Shown: positions 8,840-17,456, numbered from the stretch's first letter. The stretch: 64,000 nucleotides of DNA from Thalassotalea piscium (GCF_030295935.1 NZ_AP027362.1:2046001-2110000), one strand, 5' to 3'. Made by a program: numbers and translations. Notes: generated by a model from the sequence alone, not told the origin.

Positions 8840-10000
8840 ATGATATTTAATAAAACACTAATCGCCCTTACTTGTGGTGCAATTTTAATAGCCGGTTGTG
8901 GCGGCAGCAGCAACGGCTCATCAGAAGTTGTTATTCCTGACGAAACACCTACAACAGGGTTTAGCTTTGAAGCTACCGAGATGATCACTAACATCACTAA
9001 AGATGTTATTGTTGCTGGCTACCAAAACTTAAATAATAAAGCTGAAACATTTCACTTAGCAACTCTCACGCTACTTAATACACCCACAGCCGAAAATTTA
9101 GCTATTACTAAACAAGCTTGGCAAGATGTACGTATTCCTTGGGAACAAGGTGAGGCGCATATTTTTGGACCGGTAGATGCACTTTCTATCGATCCTCACC
9201 TAGATACATGGCCACTTAATACCAACGACTTAGAAGCTTTATTAACGTCTGAATCAGGATTTAGCGCAGATAAAATACGTACTTGGAATGATGATGTGCA
9301 AGGTTTTCATACTATGGAGTTTTTACTCTTTGGTGATGGTGTAACTGACAACAGCATTAGCATTGATGAAATGACCGCTCTAGAACGTGAGTACTTAAGT
9401 GCAACCGCAGAAGTTTTTAGAGGTTATACACAAGCATTATACGATGCATGGACGGTAAGAGCTGATGCAAACGATGCTAACTCTGCTCCCTACCAAGAAC
9501 TACTATTAACACCAAACAATGACGTTTATTCTTCTCAATTAGGTGTAATTCAAGAACTAATTAACGGCATGATCGGCATTATAGACGAAGTAGGCAATGG
9601 CAAAATAGCTGAACCTTTTGGCACCAGTATCAATACAACTGACACCTCTTTAGTTGAATCACAATACAGCTGGAACTCTCTTGCTGATTTTACCGATAAT
9701 ATACAAGGTGTGCAGAACGTTTATCGTGGCGAGTTTCCTAATCAAGCTGACAAAATAGGGATAATTGACTTCGTAAACGCCGCTGATTCAAACTTAGCAA
9801 CACGAGTAGACGAAGAAATTATTACCGCAATTAATGCAATCAAAGCTATCGCTGGTAGTGATAACCTCCCTTTTAGACAAGCAATTAACAACGCCGATGC
9901 ACGTATTAGAATTCAAGCATCTATTGATGCACTATCAAACTTACAAACATCACTAGAAGGCGAAGTTATTCCACTATTAAATCAATGGCAAGGCAAATAA
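8840..10000 (+). CDS. Imelysin family lipoprotein (iron-regulated, M75)
   Basis: Periplasmic or outer-membrane lipoprotein of the imelysin/IrpA family, linked to iron uptake. The lipobox LIAGC puts the lipidated cysteine at residue 20. The family signature GxHxxE is present as G155-F-H157-T-M-E160, followed by FLLFGDG, and the N-terminal segment WEQGEAHIFGPVDALSIDPHLDTWPLN is characteristic. Some imelysins were first described as peptidases, but most family members are thought to bind metal rather than cleave protein. It sits between the porin-like gene and the di-heme oxidoreductase, a common partnership. A strong hairpin follows the gene. Confidence 0.92.
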   Translation: MIFNKTLIALTCGAILIAGCGGSSNGSSEVVIPDETPTTGFSFEATEMITNITKDVIVAGYQNLNNKAETFHLATLTLLNTPTAENLAITKQAWQDVRIPWEQGEAHIFGPVDALSIDPHLDTWPLNTNDLEALLTSESGFSADKIRTWNDDVQGFHTMEFLLFGDGVTDNSISIDEMTALEREYLSATAEVFRGYTQALYDAWTVRADANDANSAPYQELLLTPNNDVYSSQLGVIQELINGMIGIIDEVGNGKIAEPFGTSINTTDTSLVESQYSWNSLADFTDNIQGVQNVYRGEFPNQADKIGIIDFVNAADSNLATRVDEEIITAINAIKAIAGSDNLPFRQAINNADARIRIQASIDALSNLQTSLEGEVIPLLNQWQGK

Positions 10001-10011
10001 TATTGCTCTCT

Positions 10012-10060
10012 GGCTAAAACACCTAAAACTAGCCTTTAGGTGTTTTAGCCTTATCTTTTT
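10012..10060 (+). terminator. Hairpin terminator/attenuator between imelysin and DHOR genes
   Basis: A 16-bp perfect inverted repeat (GGCTAAAACACCTAAA and its complement) with a 7-base loop spans 10012-10050 and is followed by TTATCTTTTT. It should end or weaken transcription after imelysin, leaving the oxidoreductase gene partly dependent on read-through or its own promoter. Confidence 0.8.
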
Positions 10061-10154
10061 AGCCCTGCATATTTAGCCAAATTATAAGTTTAGCCAAAAC
10101 ATAAGCAAAAACATAAGCAAAAACACTTTAATTAAAAGCCTGAGTAATAACCAA

Positions 10155-11783
10155 ATGAACCGAGTAAAGCCTCTTCCACCTCAAAAAATAGCTAGCTATG
10201 CGTTAACTTTAGTATGTACATTATTAATAAATGGCTGTAATACAGCTGAAAAAAATAGCACCGATGATAATACCTCACCCCAGATATACCCTGATTATGC
10301 TTATATTAAAAATTTAGCCGACACGACTACCGCTCAAAATGTAAGTGACTCTGGCCATGGATTTTCAACCCCAATACCAACACTGACAGAAAATCAACTA
10401 ACTCAACATTTAAACGGTGATACACACTTTGAAACATCGTTCACTACTGCCCCTAATAATGAGCATCCAGAATTGGACGGCTTAGGACCAGTATTTAATA
10501 ATCAAAACTGCAATTCTTGTCACCAACGCGACGGTCGCCCATCTACTATCAGTTTAGCTGATGCACAGAGTAGAAAATTATTAGGCTCTGAGGCGGGTAT
10601 ATTTTTACGTATGAGTATAGAAGATGGCGAATGTAAAGAGCCACTCGCTAGCAATAACTTTTGTGCCAATACACCTGTAAACGGTTTTGGTTTACAACTT
10701 TTTCACCGTGGGGTACTTAAAGCACGAGAAAATTGGCAAGAAATGCCTTTTATCGGTCAAGCAAATGTTTACCTAGCTTATGAATATAAAACAATTACTT
10801 ACAGTGACAATAAGCAAGTAACCCTAAAAAAGCCTGTTTTTACCATTGAACAGCCCCATGACGTTAGCAGCAATAACGTTCAAAACAGTGCAATTTTGCA
10901 AGCTAACGTTAATTTTAGCCCTAGAAATGGCATGCCTGTATTTGGTTTAGGTTTACTAGAACTAATACCCGAAAAAGATATTGTAGCACTAAGCGACGAA
11001 CATGATTCTAATAACGATGGTATTTCAGGTCGTGCCAATTGGGTCTTCGATCCAATAAAAGCCAAAAGTGGCGAGCTAGTGCCTGTGTCATTAGGTCGGT
11101 TTGGTTGGAAAGCAAATACTCCAAGCGTTCGGGTGCAAGCATTAGGGGCATTACAAGGAGATATGGGAGTAACGAACCCATTATTTCCACAAGAAAGTAT
11201 CGCTAACAGCGCCTTTCATCAGAGCTACCTTACACGTACAGGCTTTATTGATACAGGCACAGGTGTAGATGGCTTGCCAGAAGCAAGCCAAGAGTTTTCA
11301 GATGACGTAGTTTTTTATGCTGAAACTTTAGCTGTCCCTGCACGCCGTAATATTGAAGCGCCCAATGTTATGAAGGGTGCGCAATTATTCGAGCAAAGTC
11401 AATGTAGTTCATGCCACCATCCAGACTTTATAACAGCCACTGATAACGTAACACTTGGTGGTATTGCTGCGCCTGAAGCTCTAAAGGGCCAGCACATTTA
11501 TCCTTTTACTGATATGTTATTACACGATATGGGTGAAGGGCTTGCTGATAACCGTCGCGACTATATGGCAACTGGAAAAGAATGGAAAACACGACCGTTA
11601 TGGGGCATAGGCTTAACTAAAGCGGTAAACCCTGCGGCAGGTTTTTTACATGATGGACGTGCCGCAACCATAGAAGAGGCAATTTTATGGCATGGTGGCG
11701 AGGCAGAACAAAGTAAAAATAGCTTTATGGCATTAACTGAAACTGATAGAAACAGCCTTATTGCTTTTGTTAAATCTTTATAG
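10155..11783 (+). CDS. Di-heme oxidoreductase-like c-type cytochrome (DHOR, DUF1111)
   Basis: Secreted cytochrome of the di-heme oxidoreductase family (DUF1111, often annotated thiol oxidoreductase). Two c-type heme motifs are visible: C119-NS-C122-H123 and C417-SS-C420-H421. The N-terminus is a signal sequence whose LINGC could be a lipobox (Cys28). Other family segments are FNNQNCNSCHQRDGRP, the GLGLLELIP region, GRFGWKA, and the C-terminal TRPLWGIGL...FLHDGRA. At 542 residues it has the usual size. DHOR genes commonly neighbour imelysin genes in Fur-regulated loci; a role in iron redox chemistry at the cell surface is inferred and not proven. Confidence 0.9.
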   Translation: MNRVKPLPPQKIASYALTLVCTLLINGCNTAEKNSTDDNTSPQIYPDYAYIKNLADTTTAQNVSDSGHGFSTPIPTLTENQLTQHLNGDTHFETSFTTAPNNEHPELDGLGPVFNNQNCNSCHQRDGRPSTISLADAQSRKLLGSEAGIFLRMSIEDGECKEPLASNNFCANTPVNGFGLQLFHRGVLKARENWQEMPFIGQANVYLAYEYKTITYSDNKQVTLKKPVFTIEQPHDVSSNNVQNSAILQANVNFSPRNGMPVFGLGLLELIPEKDIVALSDEHDSNNDGISGRANWVFDPIKAKSGELVPVSLGRFGWKANTPSVRVQALGALQGDMGVTNPLFPQESIANSAFHQSYLTRTGFIDTGTGVDGLPEASQEFSDDVVFYAETLAVPARRNIEAPNVMKGAQLFEQSQCSSCHHPDFITATDNVTLGGIAAPEALKGQHIYPFTDMLLHDMGEGLADNRRDYMATGKEWKTRPLWGIGLTKAVNPAAGFLHDGRAATIEEAILWHGGEAEQSKNSFMALTETDRNSLIAFVKSL

Positions 11784-11810
11784 ATATTTAGTATTAAAGA
11801 CTCTAATTTA

Positions 11811-11857
11811 AAGCACTTACACCTTTTTAAAAAGTGGTATAAGTGCTTATATTTTTT
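11811..11857 (+). terminator. Terminator after DHOR gene
   Basis: AAGCACTTA and TAAGTGCTT form a stem around 11811-11848, followed by ATATTTTTTATT. It closes the iron-locus unit. Confidence 0.75.
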
Positions 11858-11938
11858 ATTCGTTAAACTAAGACTTACTTATAAGTTAGACATCAAAAAG
11901 CCACCGGTGCATGATACTTGATTATCATCACCTTTTTA

Positions 11939-12068
11939 ATTGTAGGTCGGCATTTATGCCGTCAAATAGCTATCCTTATATAGTGAGAGTAACTGATGGG
12001 CTTATCGGTAATTGTTCCTGCATTACCATACTACCGCCATCCTTGGCGGCAAAGTCCAACCTACAAAT
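11939..12068. repeat. 130-bp dyad element with imperfect terminal inverted repeats
   Basis: The ends ATTGTAGGTCGG (left) and ATTTGTAGGTTGG (right, reverse complement) are imperfect inverted repeats. Just inside each end is a small hairpin: CGGCATTTATGCCG at 11948-11961 and CCGCCATCCTTGGCGG at 12034-12049. There is no coding potential. It looks like a short non-autonomous mobile or REP-like repeat. A further degraded copy of one end (GGCCCAACCTATAAA) follows near 12085. The remaining stretch between the DHOR terminator and the next gene shows nothing else. Confidence 0.6.
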
Positions 12069-12128
12069 ATGTACTTTTTCTTAAGGCCCAACCTATAAAT
12101 ACTTATTTGTCTACTTATATACCGATAA

Positions 12129-12743
12129 TTAATCTTTATATCCCCAAGGGGTAACAGGTTGTTCCGTTGTTTTAGTTAAGTCAAAATCTACACGAAACTC
12201 TCTTCCTTCACGGGTAAGTCTGTAGGTAAACTTATCAGGATAAATATACATTTGCCAAGTATTAGTAATAGACTGAGCCATTTGTAAATTAACAAACAAC
12301 TCTTTTGAATATTGATCCGCAGGAAACGATTGAACCTGTGCCCAACCGGCATCAACGGTATGACCGCCATACATAGTTGATTCATCATTACTTCCATCTT
12401 TATGTCTATGATCATGCTTTAAGCTCAAACCACTGCCCGTTTTTGTAATGATCCAAGTTCTAGATGCATCATCTCCGACATGAAATGGTATTTGTAACTC
12501 GGTATCTGAGCACTTTCTTACATGCATCACTAATTTACTCGTATTGAAGCTACTTGGTGGCGCATTGTCTACAGCAACTTTACCTTCAAAAGATTTGCCA
12601 CAAAGTGATTTTAAATTATTAAAAAAAGCATCTTGACTGGGAATAGAAGCTAGCGGTGCAGGAGTGACTTGTGCCAGTAATTTTGTAGAAACAATAACTG
12701 AACTGATAACCGTTAGTTTTAATAAGCTTTTAATTTTATTCAT
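12129..12743 (-). CDS. Secreted hypothetical protein
   Basis: A 204-residue protein I do not recognise with certainty. It has a clear signal peptide (MNKIKSLLKL...STKLLA, cleavage near residue 24), so it is periplasmic or surface exposed. The mature part has two cysteines (in KSLCGKSFEGK and HVRKCSDTE), a histidine-rich LKHDHRHKDGS segment and many short beta-type stretches, ending in RREFRVDFDLTKTTEQPVTPWGYKD-like sequence. The HDHRHKDGS/YGGHT residues could bind metal, but this is conjecture. It stands alone between the dyad repeat and the tRNA cluster, transcribed on the minus strand. Confidence 0.75.
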   Translation of the reverse strand: MNKIKSLLKLTVISSVIVSTKLLAQVTPAPLASIPSQDAFFNNLKSLCGKSFEGKVAVDNAPPSSFNTSKLVMHVRKCSDTELQIPFHVGDDASRTWIITKTGSGLSLKHDHRHKDGSNDESTMYGGHTVDAGWAQVQSFPADQYSKELFVNLQMAQSITNTWQMYIYPDKFTYRLTREGREFRVDFDLTKTTEQPVTPWGYKD

Positions 12744-12949
12744 AATATTTTATTTAATTCCAATAATTAACCGCCGTAAACCATAAGTGTAAATACTAAC
12801 AAGGTCAAGTAAGGCTGGAGTATTAACAATCTAAATTAGGTTTATAATGGGATTAATGAAAGCGTAATGAATAGGAAAAACAAACATTCTTTGAAAGTTA
12901 TCTAAAACACTATAGATAAAATAAAACTCAGATAAAGAAATATAAAAGA

Positions 12950-13036
12950 TGGTACCCGGGGCCGGACTTGAACCGGCACACTCTTACAAGCGAGGGATTT
13001 TAAATCCCTTGTGTCTACCAATTCCACCACCCGGGC
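12950..13036 (-). tRNA. tRNA-Leu(UAA), copy 2
   Basis: The reverse strand folds as an 87-nt class II tRNA starting GCCCGGGTGGTGG, with anticodon UAA in loop TTTAAAA, a variable arm, T-loop GTTCAAGTC and encoded CCA. It is the last gene of the cluster and duplicates the copy at 13398. Confidence 0.97.
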
Positions 13037-13099
13037 ATAAGGGAAGTACTTTTTATAGTAGAGATTGGTTCCCTACTTTCATTTCAAATGAAATGAATT

Positions 13100-13175
13100 T
13101 GGAGCGGCTAACGAGACTCGAACTCGTGACATTCACGTTGGCAACGTGATGCTCTACCAGCTGAGCTACAGCCGC
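13100..13175 (-). tRNA. tRNA-Gly(GCC), copy 3
   Basis: A 76-nt tRNA on the reverse strand, starting GCGGCTGTAGCTCAG, with anticodon GCC in CACGTTGCCAACGTG, T-arm GAGTTCGAGTCTC and encoded CCA. It is identical in the body to the copies at 13238 and 13618. Confidence 0.97.
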
Positions 13176-13237
13176 TTCGCATGCTTACACATTGTAAGAC
13201 TTGTCTGGTTTACTACTCTCTACCTAAATAGAGAGAT

Positions 13238-13313
13238 TGGAGCGGCTAACGAGACTCGAACTCGTGACATTCACGTTGGCAACGTGATGCTCTACCAGCT
13301 GAGCTACAGCCGC
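13238..13313 (-). tRNA. tRNA-Gly(GCC), copy 2
   Basis: Same 76-nt sequence as the neighbouring glycine tRNA, with anticodon GCC and encoded CCA. It lies between a tRNA-Leu and another tRNA-Gly. Confidence 0.97.
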
Positions 13314-13397
13314 TTCATTTGCTTACACTATCGTAAGACTTTCACTCTCTGTGTACGCCACTACACACTCTATACAACCCAACCTGCAATAATGAAA

Positions 13398-13484
13398 TGG
13401 TACCCGGGGCCGGACTTGAACCGGCACACTCTTACAAGCGAGGGATTTTAAATCCCTTGTGTCTACCAATTCCACCACCCGGGC
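13398..13484 (-). tRNA. tRNA-Leu(UAA), copy 1
   Basis: An 87-nt tRNA-Leu with anticodon UAA and encoded CCA, with the same sequence as the copy at 12950. The order Gly-Cys-Leu at this end matches the E. coli glyW-cysT-leuZ operon downstream of pgsA. Confidence 0.97.
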
Positions 13485-13488
13485 ATTA

Positions 13489-13562
13489 TGGAGGCGGGTC
13501 CCGGAGTCGAACCGAGGTCCACGGATTTGCAATCCGCTGCATAGCCACTCTGCCAACCCGCC
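13489..13562 (-). tRNA. tRNA-Cys(GCA)
   Basis: A 74-nt tRNA starting GGCGGGTTGGCAGAG, with anticodon GCA in GGATTGCAAATCC, T-loop GGTTCGACTCC and encoded CCA. It is the only cysteine tRNA in the window and lies only four bases before tRNA-Leu. Confidence 0.97.
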
Positions 13563-13617
13563 TTTTCAAAACTACGAGTTGAGTAGTATTCCTTTGGAAT
13601 TTCTAATTAAAGAAAAT

Positions 13618-13693
13618 TGGAGCGGCTAACGAGACTCGAACTCGTGACATTCACGTTGGCAACGTGATGCTCTACCAGCTGAGCTACAGCCGC
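13618..13693 (-). tRNA. tRNA-Gly(GCC), copy 1
   Basis: First gene of the tRNA operon: 76 nt, anticodon GCC, encoded CCA. A promoter-like sequence lies directly upstream at 13727-13754. Confidence 0.97.
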
Positions 13694-13726
13694 TTCATCA
13701 ATTGACTCCCTGTCAACTGGAACCGC

Positions 13727-13754
13727 ATTCTACATTGATATTTTCATGAGTCAA
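13727..13754 (-). promoter_or_regulatory. Promoter of tRNA Gly-Cys-Leu-Gly-Gly-Leu operon
   Basis: Read on the minus strand, TTGACT and TAGAAT are separated by 16 bases and are followed by GCGGTTCC before the first tRNA. This is a good sigma-70 promoter with a GC-rich discriminator, as expected for growth-rate-controlled stable RNA. Confidence 0.75.
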
Positions 13755-13863
13755 CAATTTAATTTCAATTTTATTTTAAGTGGTTAAAAAGCGGCTAAAA
13801 CGGTGTTTTTTTAACTAAATCAACATTAAAACTTGACAAAAAACAACCAACTCCTTTATTTTT

Positions 13864-14451
13864 TTAGCCTTTTAATTCAGGCCAAGCGGCTTTGAAATAA
13901 ATTAACATTGTCCAAAAACTCAAAATAGTGGCTATAAAATAAAACCCATAAGCAGCGAACATAAGTATTTGCTGAGGAAATTCAAATAAAATTAATGGAA
14001 TATCGTACGTAGGTTGCCATATTAATCCCATAATACCTAACATTTGTGCAGCGGTTTTGTATTTACCAAGGGTTGAAACTGCAACTAAATCTCGTTTATC
14101 TCGCGATGACATAAACTCGCGTAAAGCGCTGATAAATATCTCACGTGAAATCATGATCATTGCAGGAATAGCTATCCACCAAGATTGATAGTCTTCAACT
14201 ATCATGATTAACGCCGCTGCTACCATTAGCTTATCGGCAACCGGGTCGATAAAGGCCCCGAATGAAGAAGACTGATTAAGCTTTCTTGCTAGGTAGCCAT
14301 CTAATGCATCACTTACCGCTGCTACCCAAAAAACAGCAAATGCACCAAAGTGGCTCCACGAAATAGGTAAGTAAAATACAATGATAAAAACAGGAATTAA
14401 AATAATTCGAAATAAGGTAATTTGATTTGGAATAGTCCACATAGGTTTCAC
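13864..14451 (-). CDS. pgsA: CDP-diacylglycerol-glycerol-3-phosphate 3-phosphatidyltransferase
   Basis: Makes phosphatidylglycerol phosphate from CDP-diacylglycerol and glycerol 3-phosphate, the committed step to phosphatidylglycerol and cardiolipin, in the inner membrane. The CDP-alcohol phosphotransferase motif is complete: D48, D51-G52, A55-R56, G65, D69 and D73 in the SDALDGYLARK...GAFIDPVAD segment. Several hydrophobic helices surround it. At 195 residues the length is typical, though the start could lie at the next Met (residue 4). It follows uvrC and precedes the tRNA operon, the same order as in E. coli. Confidence 0.95.
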   Translation of the reverse strand: MKPMWTIPNQITLFRIILIPVFIIVFYLPISWSHFGAFAVFWVAAVSDALDGYLARKLNQSSSFGAFIDPVADKLMVAAALIMIVEDYQSWWIAIPAMIMISREIFISALREFMSSRDKRDLVAVSTLGKYKTAAQMLGIMGLIWQPTYDIPLILFEFPQQILMFAAYGFYFIATILSFWTMLIYFKAAWPELKG

Positions 14452-14567
14452 ATTTAGCTTTTATTAAAATTATTAATAGTAATTGCTCAAGTACTAACCA
14501 AGTAATGGTAATAAACAAACAATAGGACGTGCAGAGCTTATAAAGACTATTCTACACAATTAGCTGC

Positions 14568-16400
14568 TTACTTGTCATGCAGCGCATCATAAATAGTTTT
14601 GGCAAGCACAACACTAATACCTGGAACTTGTGATAATGTAGATATATCTGCTGCTAATACCTCTTGTATGCCCCCTAAATACTTTAACAATGCTTGCCGC
14701 TTTTTAGCCCCTATTCCTGGTATTGTTTCTAGTACAGACTTTTTACTGGCTTTTTGCCGCTTTGCTCTATGCCCTGCTATAGCAAAACGATGCGACTCAT
14801 CTCTTATATGCTGAATAAGGTGAAGTGCTGGCGAAGTACTTGGTAACGAGAGAAGTTGATGACTACCTGCAAGAATAAGTGTTTCTAGCCCCGGTTTTCT
14901 AGATTCTCCTTTTGCAACACCAACTAATAAAGGGGTTGGCTCAATATTGAGCTGGCTAAACACCTGTTCAGCTCGACCTAGCTGGCCTTTTCCTCCATCA
15001 ATAAAGATGATGTCTGGCATATTTTCCGTTGATGCTTTTTTGTAGCGTTTATTTAAAGCAAAATCCATTGCTGCATAATCATCACCGGGTGTAATGCCCA
15101 CAACATTATAGCGTCGATAATCGCTTTTTAATGGGCCTTCCGTGTTAAAAACCACATTAGAAGCTACAGTTTGCTGGCCCATGGTATGACTAATATCAAA
15201 ACATTCAATTCGATTAATTCCTTGAGGCAACTCAAATACTTCATTCAGCTCTCGAAAACGGGCTTGCATTGATTCTTTATGACTATTTTTTGTTAATAAG
15301 GCGTTTTGAGCATTAGTTTCTGCTAATTTCAAATACTGGGCTCTTTCTACTCTGACACGAGTTGATATCTTGACCTCATGACCCGCTTGCTTTTTAAGGA
15401 GTTCGACTAAGTCTTCTTTTGCAGCAAGCTCATGTTTAATTACTAACTCTTTTGGTATTTTAGCTGTATTTATATCGCTACCTAAATAATGCTGACAAAT
15501 AAAAGCTTCTGCGATTTCATTTTCATTTGTTTTTTCAGGCACACTGGGGAAGTAGCTTTTACTACCTAGCACCTTCTGTTCACGGATAAATAATACATGA
15601 ACACATGCTTGATTTTTATGGCAGTAAATACCAATAACATCCATATCAGAAGCAATACCGCTTACAAATTGTTGCTGCTGAACTTTTCTTAATGTGGTTA
15701 TTTGATCGCGTAATTTTGCGGCTTTCTCAAAAGCAAGTTTATTGCTTGCAAGCTCCATTTGGCCAACTAGCACTTCTATTACTTGTGAGTTTTTACCTCG
15801 TAAAAAAAGTTTAGCAAGTTGAACTTGCTCGAGATAGTCGGTATCAGATATTTTATCAACACAAGGAGCAGAGCAGCGATTAAGCTGGTATTGTAGGCAA
15901 GGCCTGCTTCTTGCTCGGTAATAACTGTCTTCACACTGCCTTAACGGGAATAGTTTTTGCATTAAGCGTAAGCTCTCCCACACGGCTCCTACGGTTGGGT
16001 ATGGACCAAAATACTCCCCTTTAACCTTTTTTCCTCCACGATGTAAGCCAAGCTTTGGGTGGCGGTGGTCTGTTATTAATAAGTAGGGATATGATTTATC
16101 ATCGCGTAGTAAAATATTGTATTTAGGCTGGTACTTTTTAATAAAATTATTTTCTAATAATAATGCCTCACCTTCAGTGTGAGTGACAGTTACGTCTATG
16201 GCCGTAATTTGTTTGACCAGCGCTTTGGTTTTGTTGCTACCAACATCTTTACGAAAATAACTCGCTAACCGCTTTTTTAACTGCTTAGCCTTACCAACGT
16301 AAATAACAGTACGCTCACTGTTATACATTCGGTAAACACCCGGTTGATTGGTGACGGACGCAAGAAATGCATTATGATCGAAAGGCAATAATTCAGACAA
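14568..16400 (-). CDS. uvrC: Excinuclease ABC subunit C
   Basis: Nuclease subunit of nucleotide excision repair, making the incisions on both sides of a lesion with UvrB. The N-terminal GIY-YIG domain begins at about residue 16 (QPGVYRMY...VIYVGKAKQLKKRL). A UVR/UvrB-binding segment is near 203-238. The C-terminal nuclease part includes ECFDISHTMG and IFIDGGKGQ, and the end has tandem helix-hairpin-helix motifs (LETIPGIGAKKRQALLKYLGG, LSQVPGISVVLAKTIYDAL). The length of 610 is standard. It begins two bases after the uvrY stop, so the genes are probably co-transcribed. Confidence 0.97.
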   Translation of the reverse strand: MSELLPFDHNAFLASVTNQPGVYRMYNSERTVIYVGKAKQLKKRLASYFRKDVGSNKTKALVKQITAIDVTVTHTEGEALLLENNFIKKYQPKYNILLRDDKSYPYLLITDHRHPKLGLHRGGKKVKGEYFGPYPTVGAVWESLRLMQKLFPLRQCEDSYYRARSRPCLQYQLNRCSAPCVDKISDTDYLEQVQLAKLFLRGKNSQVIEVLVGQMELASNKLAFEKAAKLRDQITTLRKVQQQQFVSGIASDMDVIGIYCHKNQACVHVLFIREQKVLGSKSYFPSVPEKTNENEIAEAFICQHYLGSDINTAKIPKELVIKHELAAKEDLVELLKKQAGHEVKISTRVRVERAQYLKLAETNAQNALLTKNSHKESMQARFRELNEVFELPQGINRIECFDISHTMGQQTVASNVVFNTEGPLKSDYRRYNVVGITPGDDYAAMDFALNKRYKKASTENMPDIIFIDGGKGQLGRAEQVFSQLNIEPTPLLVGVAKGESRKPGLETLILAGSHQLLSLPSTSPALHLIQHIRDESHRFAIAGHRAKRQKASKKSVLETIPGIGAKKRQALLKYLGGIQEVLAADISTLSQVPGISVVLAKTIYDALHDK

Positions 16401-16402
16401 GG

Positions 16403-17047
16403 TTATAATTTTTCGGTTTTTAACATTCCGTGACGAATAGCTAAATGAGTTAATTCAACGTCATTACCCACATTAAGCTTTTCGAACATTCTATATCGGT
16501 AACTGTTAATAGTTTTAGTGCTAAGTACTAATTGTTCTGAAATGTCAGGTACTCTTTCACCACGAGTGATCATTAACATTATTTGCAATTCACGCTCAGA
16601 TAAACAATTGAATGGGTTTTCATCCGCAGACTTAAATTGACTTAGGGCCATTTGTTGTGCAATTTCAGGGGTTATATAGCGTTGCCCGCTATTGACCGCT
16701 CGAATCGCATTTACCATTTCATCAGAGCACGCACCTTTAGTTAGGTAGCCTGCAGCACCTATTTGCATCACTTTTGTTGGGATAGGGTCTTCACAATATA
16801 CGGTTAATACAATAACTTTAATATCAGGAGAATATCTAATGATTTTTTTAGTCGCTTCTAAACCACCAATACCAGGCATATTCATATCCATAAGCACAAC
16901 GTTAGGTTCAGTTTTTCGGCAAAACTGTACGGCTTCCTCTCCAGTTTTTGCCTCACCAATAACCTTAAGCCCTTTAACTTCGTCAAGTATTTTTTTTATA
17001 CCTGTACGAACTAGCTCGTGATCATCAACTAACAGTACATTTATCAA
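16403..17047 (-). CDS. uvrY: LuxR-type response regulator UvrY/GacA
   Basis: Response regulator of the BarA/UvrY (GacS/GacA) system, which activates small RNAs that titrate CsrA. It has a receiver domain with phospho-acceptor Asp54 (VLMDMNMPG) and acidic pair D8-D9, and a C-terminal LuxR/FixJ HTH around residues 149-190 (LSERELQIMLMITRGERVPDISEQL..TKTINSYRYR). The 214-residue length and the position directly before uvrC are diagnostic. The sensor kinase is not in this window. Confidence 0.94.
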   Translation of the reverse strand: MINVLLVDDHELVRTGIKKILDEVKGLKVIGEAKTGEEAVQFCRKTEPNVVLMDMNMPGIGGLEATKKIIRYSPDIKVIVLTVYCEDPIPTKVMQIGAAGYLTKGACSDEMVNAIRAVNSGQRYITPEIAQQMALSQFKSADENPFNCLSERELQIMLMITRGERVPDISEQLVLSTKTINSYRYRMFEKLNVGNDVELTHLAIRHGMLKTEKL

Positions 17048-17157
17048 CGAAATTCACCTTATCAATTTTATTATATTTTGAATTCATGTGTAACCGCACA
17101 ATAGAATATAGTTAAATATCGATTAACACAATCAGAAAAGCCTCACCTAAGTGTGAA

Positions 17158-17430
17158 CTATAGCTTATTTTTAGTTAACCAATTATTTAATAGATTAATT
17201 TGCCCGTTTTTATAAGCAGCGTAAGTTAAACGTAGAGCATTGCTTAGAATAATTGAATCGGACCACTCCGTTTGTTCAGCAATTAATTGATAGCATTTTT
17301 TAGCTTCTGGTGATAAATACCCCCGTAGCTCCTGTTTACCTTTTAGTTTTTGCCGCTCTCTGTAACGTTTTTGTTTTTCTGCATTAGTAAATGCCCTTTT
17401 GGCCTCTTTGTCTTTGTTTTCATTGTTCAT
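17158..17430 (-). CDS. Small RHH-like putative DNA-binding protein
   Basis: A 90-residue protein without a firm family match. It is basic at the N-terminus (EKQKRYRERQKLKGKQ), followed by ELRGYLSPEAKKCYQLIAEQTEWSDSIILSNALRLTYAAYK. This is the shape of a beta-strand followed by two helices, as in ribbon-helix-helix repressors. It is transcribed away from fabA. A perfect 14-bp palindrome lies 27 bp upstream of its start and could be its own operator. DNA binding is inferred from the fold pattern only. Confidence 0.6.
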   Translation of the reverse strand: MNNENKDKEAKRAFTNAEKQKRYRERQKLKGKQELRGYLSPEAKKCYQLIAEQTEWSDSIILSNALRLTYAAYKNGQINLLNNWLTKNKL

Positions 17431-17456
17431 TTAGTATTTACTCCCGCCCCAAGATA

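Noticed and set aside
12949-13582. Several open frames of 60-100 codons on both strands in the tRNA cluster
   Set aside because: They run across tRNA genes and repeat the same peptide wherever a tRNA is repeated (for example PGAGLEPAHSYKRG), so they are shadows of tRNA sequence.
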